64,000 bases of DNA from Parasponia andersonii. Taxonomy: Eukaryota; Streptophyta; Magnoliopsida; Rosales; Cannabaceae. Each line of letters opens with the position of its first letter. The stretch's first letter is position 1. Under the pieces are notes generated by a model. It was given only the letters and a program-made list of their open reading frames with translations. It ran no database searches and was not told the origin of the DNA. The stretch is taken from positions 475,754 to 539,753 of the forward strand of contig JXTB01000042.1 of the NCBI GenBank assembly GCA_002914805.1, written 5' to 3'. The translations under genes were made by a program, and so were the position numbers. Shown here piece by piece: positions 59,269-64,000 of the stretch.

Positions 59269-59273
<5 letters not shown>
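58679..59273 (+). repeat. Element C 3' LTR
   Basis: 595 bp, TGTTGTACGGTC to CTGTCAATA; the terminal CA has become TA. It holds a long CT repeat (59036-59069) where the 5' LTR has a short one, and a TATA-like TTATAAAA at 59007. Confidence 0.92.

Positions 59274-59305
<32 letters not shown>
59274..59305. repeat. (TA)n microsatellite, right flank of element C
   Basis: Alternating TA. Its first five bases (ATATA) repeat the five before the 5' LTR, so the element inserted within this repeat. Confidence 0.9.
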
Positions 59306-59311
<6 letters not shown>

Positions 59312-62300
59312 GTGGAATTGCTAGGGAATGACTAGTTGACAGAGTTAGGCTGCCAGCATAATCAACATCTCTAGTCTTGTAGTCTCTTACTCCCTCGTAA
59401 GTCATATCGATATATATTTTGATCATGATTTCAAAATAGGGGGAAAAAAACAGTCATATCAATACGCTAACAAGTAGCTTATGTTCTCAAATCACTGCCT
59501 TTAAATTTTTCATTTTTTATTTGGCTTTTTTATTACAATTGTTACTAATTGTAGTATATACACATGCTGATAATACGAGTGATCATAGAAAATATTTTAA
59601 TTATAATAACAATAACAATCCATTAGAAAATATTATTGGTTTTTTCATAAAACAAAAAAAAAGAAGTCAACCTTTTGGATTTAGGGGGTAAAAAAAGATA
59701 TTAGATAATAAAGAAATTTGCTGCTATAAGTAATTTAGATCAGTCTAATAAGTGAAACTGGTATTCTTTCGTATAAAAAAAAGAAGAAAGAAAAAGAAAA
59801 GTAAAACTGGTATTCTTTCGTATAAAAAAAAGAAGAAAGAAAAAGAAAAGTAAAACTGGTATTCTTTTTCCATTTTACCTTGGTTTACTTAATATTAGCA
59901 TTCATGAGGTCAACGAGTGCCACATTGTGTCCAAATAGTCGGCCCACTGGACATGGTATGTATATTTTTTTTACATCAATTAATTAATGAATTAAGCGTA
60001 TAAACTAATCTAGTCCTCTTTCATCTTAAATTAAAAAAATCGAACAAGTGTCACTCTCTTCATTTTGCACGGAATTTTTTTATCTTTCTAAGCTCCTTAA
60101 CTTGTATTATTTTCCCTATAAGAAATCAATTCTTTTTCTTGAGACTTCAATATATATATATATATATATATATATATCCTTCATTAAATGTTATTTATAA
60201 TGTTTGCACTTATTGTACATACTTGGATTGAAATTCTTTAAGGTCACAAATATTGAAGTCTAAAGACAAAGGAAAATGTGGGTGTTTAAGGTAAATTTCC
60301 AAACAATAGAGCAAGTACCTAAATTCCTTCCCACTTTATTAATATGCACGCCTCTTTGCACATGGAAGAATAAGTCAAATTAAGTCCACTGAGTTTGTTG
60401 TCTCTTAACCACATGAAAGAGTTGGTATAATGGATATCTTTACTAATCCCGGTCACCACAACATGATATTTAAAAAAATTTATCAGAACATAATTTGAGT
60501 GAGATTCTACAAAATATAAGTATAACTAGAAATACTAATATAAAACTTATTGAAAGACATTCATTTTAATAATTTATTTTTTGAAAATTATATCACATAA
60601 TTTAAAATTATGTGATATTTAGCTAAAAATAATATCACATTATTGATACGAGTTTGTAGTGCAAGATTTTAGTATCACAATCTCTATTCTTCTTTTTTTT
60701 TTAATTAACGTTAAAGGAGAGTTTTTAAGAGATAGACATGTGTCAAAACTCCGTTATTCCGTTATATAGAAACCAGAATGCAGAAGTATTAGTGATCCAT
60801 GGCGCTTTACCCGTCAAAACTAATTTGATTCCTTTTCATCCTTTGAAGTGGATCCAACTCTATGCCAAAATCTACTAATCGAAAAATAAAAGGTGCGAAA
60901 ACACGTAAAGAATGAATGAATGGGTGGTATCAAAGGTGGCAAAGAAAAGAACTTTGATTTGGACTTCAATTGATGACATTGTGAGATCTCTCAGGGTAGT
61001 GGAATGTACATCCAGAAAACTAGGATATTAGATGGCTAATCAAAGCAGCTGAATGTGATAATCATTACGGGTGGTTTGTGAAATATTATTTTCAAGACTC
61101 CAATTATTTAAAGGACGCAATTATTGTAGTTTTTCAAAAGATAGAGAACTCTACCCTCTTAAACTTTCATCTTTTATGACAAAAAATAAAGGAGGAAATG
61201 CCTAATTCATCTTTTAAACTATCCTTTTTCCAGCTTAATAAAGACGTACGCACTATGTGATATCTCAGTAATCCTCTGTCATTCTTGTCTTTTCCCACAG
61301 CTGTTTAATTTGCCGAAACAGAAAATAAAAATTGGCAAAAGTCTCTTTTAAAACACATATGTGTTAAAAGGCATATAATTTTAGTTTATTTACAAAGTAG
61401 TTTTTTTCAACAATGTTCAATTATATTCAACTGCATATTCAATTATGTTGAACATTATACTCGACAATATAAATATACTATTTTGCTAAGAATTTTAAAT
61501 TTAGGCATTTATTCAAAACTCATTTTCAAATGGTTCATTTCTCTAAATTTTTCAAAATTAAAGTGGTTAGAACAATTAAACCTACTGTAGGTTAAAAAAT
61601 TTATCACTTTACAGATAATTCATAACATCAAAATCTCACATAAATCATAAAGTCCTATTGACGACCGTCGAGAAAAAAATTGTGCACGAGATTTCCAGAT
61701 ATAGACAACATGCAAAGAACTCAACAAAAAATGCACCTAGAACTTCAGAAGAGATAAACTTTCCATAGCTAGAATTCACAGGTTTCAAAGAAGAAGAAAA
61801 CCACTAAAAATATCATATCAAATAATAAAAATAAACAAAACTCATAAAAAATTTAGAATCAGGAGGATCAGAAACTTGGTATGTCTAAACCTTAATAACA
61901 AACACATTCACATATATAGAAGGATTCTTGAATGGAAAAAATGAAAAAAATAGAAATCCTATTCGTTTGAACAACATAGTGCCATTAATTTCAGGTAAAT
62001 TATGCTATATATGTGTATATATTAAGAAATTTTGTTGAAACTATAAGCAAACAACTAAGAAATTGAGATTCGTTACGACAAAGAAATTAGATTCCATAAA
62101 AAAACAAATTATGATAAAGTCGCTTAATTGTAGCGTATTTTATAGGAAAAATACCGATCGAAATCATTCCATGTGTTTTAGTGAAATACTGGTTTTTCTC
62201 CTACGTTTTTAAAGTACACATTTATCTTCTCAATTTCGGATCAAATTTATCCTTGGATCACATTTAGTCAAAATGGCATTGTTAAATGATAGTAGTCAAA

Positions 62301-63953
62301 ATTAAACAAATAAGCTAACAATTTTTTTACTCTATAACCAAACAACAATTTTTTAGGAAAAAAAAAAAACAGCTATGTGATCTTTTAAGTATAATTTGAA
62401 TATTTGACATTATTATTTTTTTTTCCTCAAAAGTGAATACTAGGCATTATTATTTTAATGGATAATATGATTATTTAGCCATGGACTCTTGGTTCATTTT
62501 CAGATAAAAGAAATGACGGAAGTCAATAGAGATTTTTGTCTGAACAAATAATTTTGGCATAATTTGACAAAAAGAGCTATATTTACATTCCCAAGTGATA
62601 AAAAGACACCCCATTAATAAAAAAAAAAAAACTAAATTAGACAAATTAATGATACGTCTAAAAATTACAAAATTCAAAATACTCAAGTTCACCTCCATTT
62701 CTTAACATGATCTGCCAACCAAGCTTTACTTTTTTTACCTTCACATAATCTGGACCGCTTATAGATCGAATTTCTCCTACTGATCCAAAAGTTACTATTT
62801 CTCATGTTTATTCTTCTTGTTAGTCCCTTTACTTTTCCTTATTTATTTATTTATTTTTGCTTGAAGAGTTTCCTCTTTGTTTTTTTTTGGGGGGGGGGGG
62901 GGGTGTGACATATGTTCATCTTTAAAAATTTATTGACTTATTTATTTAATAAATTTTACATTCCTTCTTTTTGCAGTTAATTGGCTACGTAGAAGGCTTT
63001 CTATTTCTTTTACTTCATGTCTATCTTTGTGACAAGGTCCTTATAATCTCTTAAATTATCAAAGGATACCCATCACACTCATATTTTTGAATAAATTAGA
63101 TCCTTTGAATAGATACAATTTTTTTTTCTTGGAACCGTAAATAGATTAGATCTATTATTTATGTTATTCTACTTTTCGGAATGGTATTTTCTGGGTTCGT
63201 GGTAGATGGGCATGTTTCACAATAATTTTTCTTCCTAGCCTGCTTTATTTTTATGTTGTAATGAAAGATTTATCCCAAAATATCTCACTAATGTAATGGA
63301 AAATTGTATGTTTCATTGGTGTTAGAAAAAACAAAATTTGTACTATGTAGGTGAGGTTTTTATTTTATTTTATTTTCTGGTTTCTTTGAATTCTAAGGGT
63401 GCCTTTATTCAAATTTTCTTATAATTTCAAACATAAGGGTAAAATTGTATAAATAATTTAACAAGAGAGGGTTGCCTTTATGTCTAACACGTGTGCAAAT
63501 ATAGTCACCCTTTGACAAATTGAGAGATAAATTTTACATTTTTAAAAACACAAAAATAGAAACTGGTATTTTGCTAAAACACGTGAGAGATTTTTGATAA
63601 ATTTTCTTCATAAATTATTATACAATGCAAAGAAAACGTACTGGAATTGTAGATGAAACAAATAAAAAAATTAAAATTATAGCAAAGCTAAGTGGCATGT
63701 GTTAAGGTTGGTTTTCGTTTCTCTCAATCTAATTCTCCATGCTTCCTGACCCACCCATCCATGAATAGAATGTTTTGATTGAAAGTGAGAGGAATGCGAG
63801 GGAAAAAAATCGCGACAAAGGAAAATTAGAGTGTGTATCCTTTTTTTACACTTCCTTTTGCCAAATGACTAATTTAAGATATATGTTTGATGTTAATTTG
63901 CTTTTCTCTTTAAAGGGATATTGAGTTTTTGTTATCCTTCCTCGGGTGGTTCC

Positions 63954-63990
<37 letters not shown>

Positions 63991-64000
63991 TTAAAATTAT
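59306..64000. other. AT-rich intergenic DNA with simple repeats, no gene
   Basis: Features seen are a TA microsatellite (60151-60177), a run of 15 G (62889-62903) followed by TGTGACA, and an (ATT)n repeat at the right edge (63958-63990). The single-frame openings (for example 62471-62698 minus, 75 codons) are AT-biased and lack family motifs. Confidence 0.6.
59752..59867. repeat. Tandem repeat, 49-bp unit, 2.3 copies
   Basis: GTRAAACTGGTATTCTTTCG followed by TATAAAAAAAAG and a purine-rich AAGAAAGAAAAAGAAAA part, starting at 59752, 59801 and 59850. The first two units differ at one base. Confidence 0.92.

Larger units (their letters stand above)
48454..59273 (+). mobile_element. Tat-lineage Ty3/gypsy element C, structurally complete
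   Basis: At 10.8 kb it has both LTRs (TGTTATACAGTC at 48454, CTGTCAATA ending 59273), a PBS, gag, protease, RT, dual RNase H, integrase, an antisense gene, a PPT and a 3' LTR. Target duplication ATATA (48449-48453 and 59274-59278) lies in a TA microsatellite present on both flanks. The two LTRs are roughly 90% alike by eye, with a 25-bp indel and a CT-repeat length difference, so the insertion is old. All reading frames carry stops. Confidence 0.92.

Noticed and set aside
48454..59273. Endogenous pararetrovirus or env-bearing element
   Set aside because: The domain order, dual RNase H, integrase, LTRs and PBS show a Tat retrotransposon. No movement, coat or envelope-like frame is present.
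1..64000. tRNA, rRNA, CRISPR, organelle DNA
   Set aside because: No tRNA box pairs, rRNA words, spaced direct repeats or long organelle-like coding runs were noticed. This rests on visual reading; tRNAscan-SE and BLAST would settle it.

Overview
The window is AT-rich nuclear DNA of a flowering plant, most likely a eudicot. It consists almost entirely of old, nested LTR retrotransposons with AT-rich intergenic DNA between them. I found no convincing host protein gene, tRNA, rRNA or CRISPR array. The plant assignment rests on the lineages seen: Ty3/gypsy Athila and Tat, Ty1/copia, hAT- and CACTA-type MITEs, and a Tat antisense gene of the 'putative gypsy type transposon' family (PF04195).

Layout. 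1-5250: LTR-like sequence. 5290-8558: a decayed Ty1/copia element, split by an LTR inside its integrase and, within its 3' LTR, by a deletion derivative of an Athila element (8564-13631, with target duplication AAGAT). 14065-15035: a large imperfect palindrome related to the copia LTR. 15983-17217: a probable solo copia LTR. 20640-22027: a minus-strand copia integrase remnant. 25427-25571: a short retroposon with a poly(A) tail and a 12-bp target duplication. 25710-43484: a rearranged Tat block, made of element A (minus strand, gag to integrase plus an antisense gene), an inverted junction to a pol fragment B (plus strand) that carries a further LTR insertion, and a terminal inverted LTR piece. 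45041-47284: two MITEs. 48454-59273: Tat element C, structurally complete, with both LTRs and an ATATA target duplication inside a TA microsatellite. 59274-64000: AT-rich DNA with simple repeats.

How the parts fit. Tat elements A and C share one plan: LTR, PBS, gag with a C-H-C zinc knuckle, aspartic protease, RT, two RNase H domains, integrase, then an opposite-strand gene of four exons, then a polypurine tract and LTR. None of the pol or antisense reading frames is intact. Many stops are C-to-T changes, as expected for silenced, methylated repeats. The antisense gene, with introns placed alike in A and C, is the most interesting object here.

Assembly quality matters. Four single N characters occur (2119, 20838, 27081, 38505). 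Three of them sit at near-identical duplications, which probably reflect unmerged contig ends or haplotypes rather than biology. All similarity statements are read by eye from the sequence; no alignment or database search was run.
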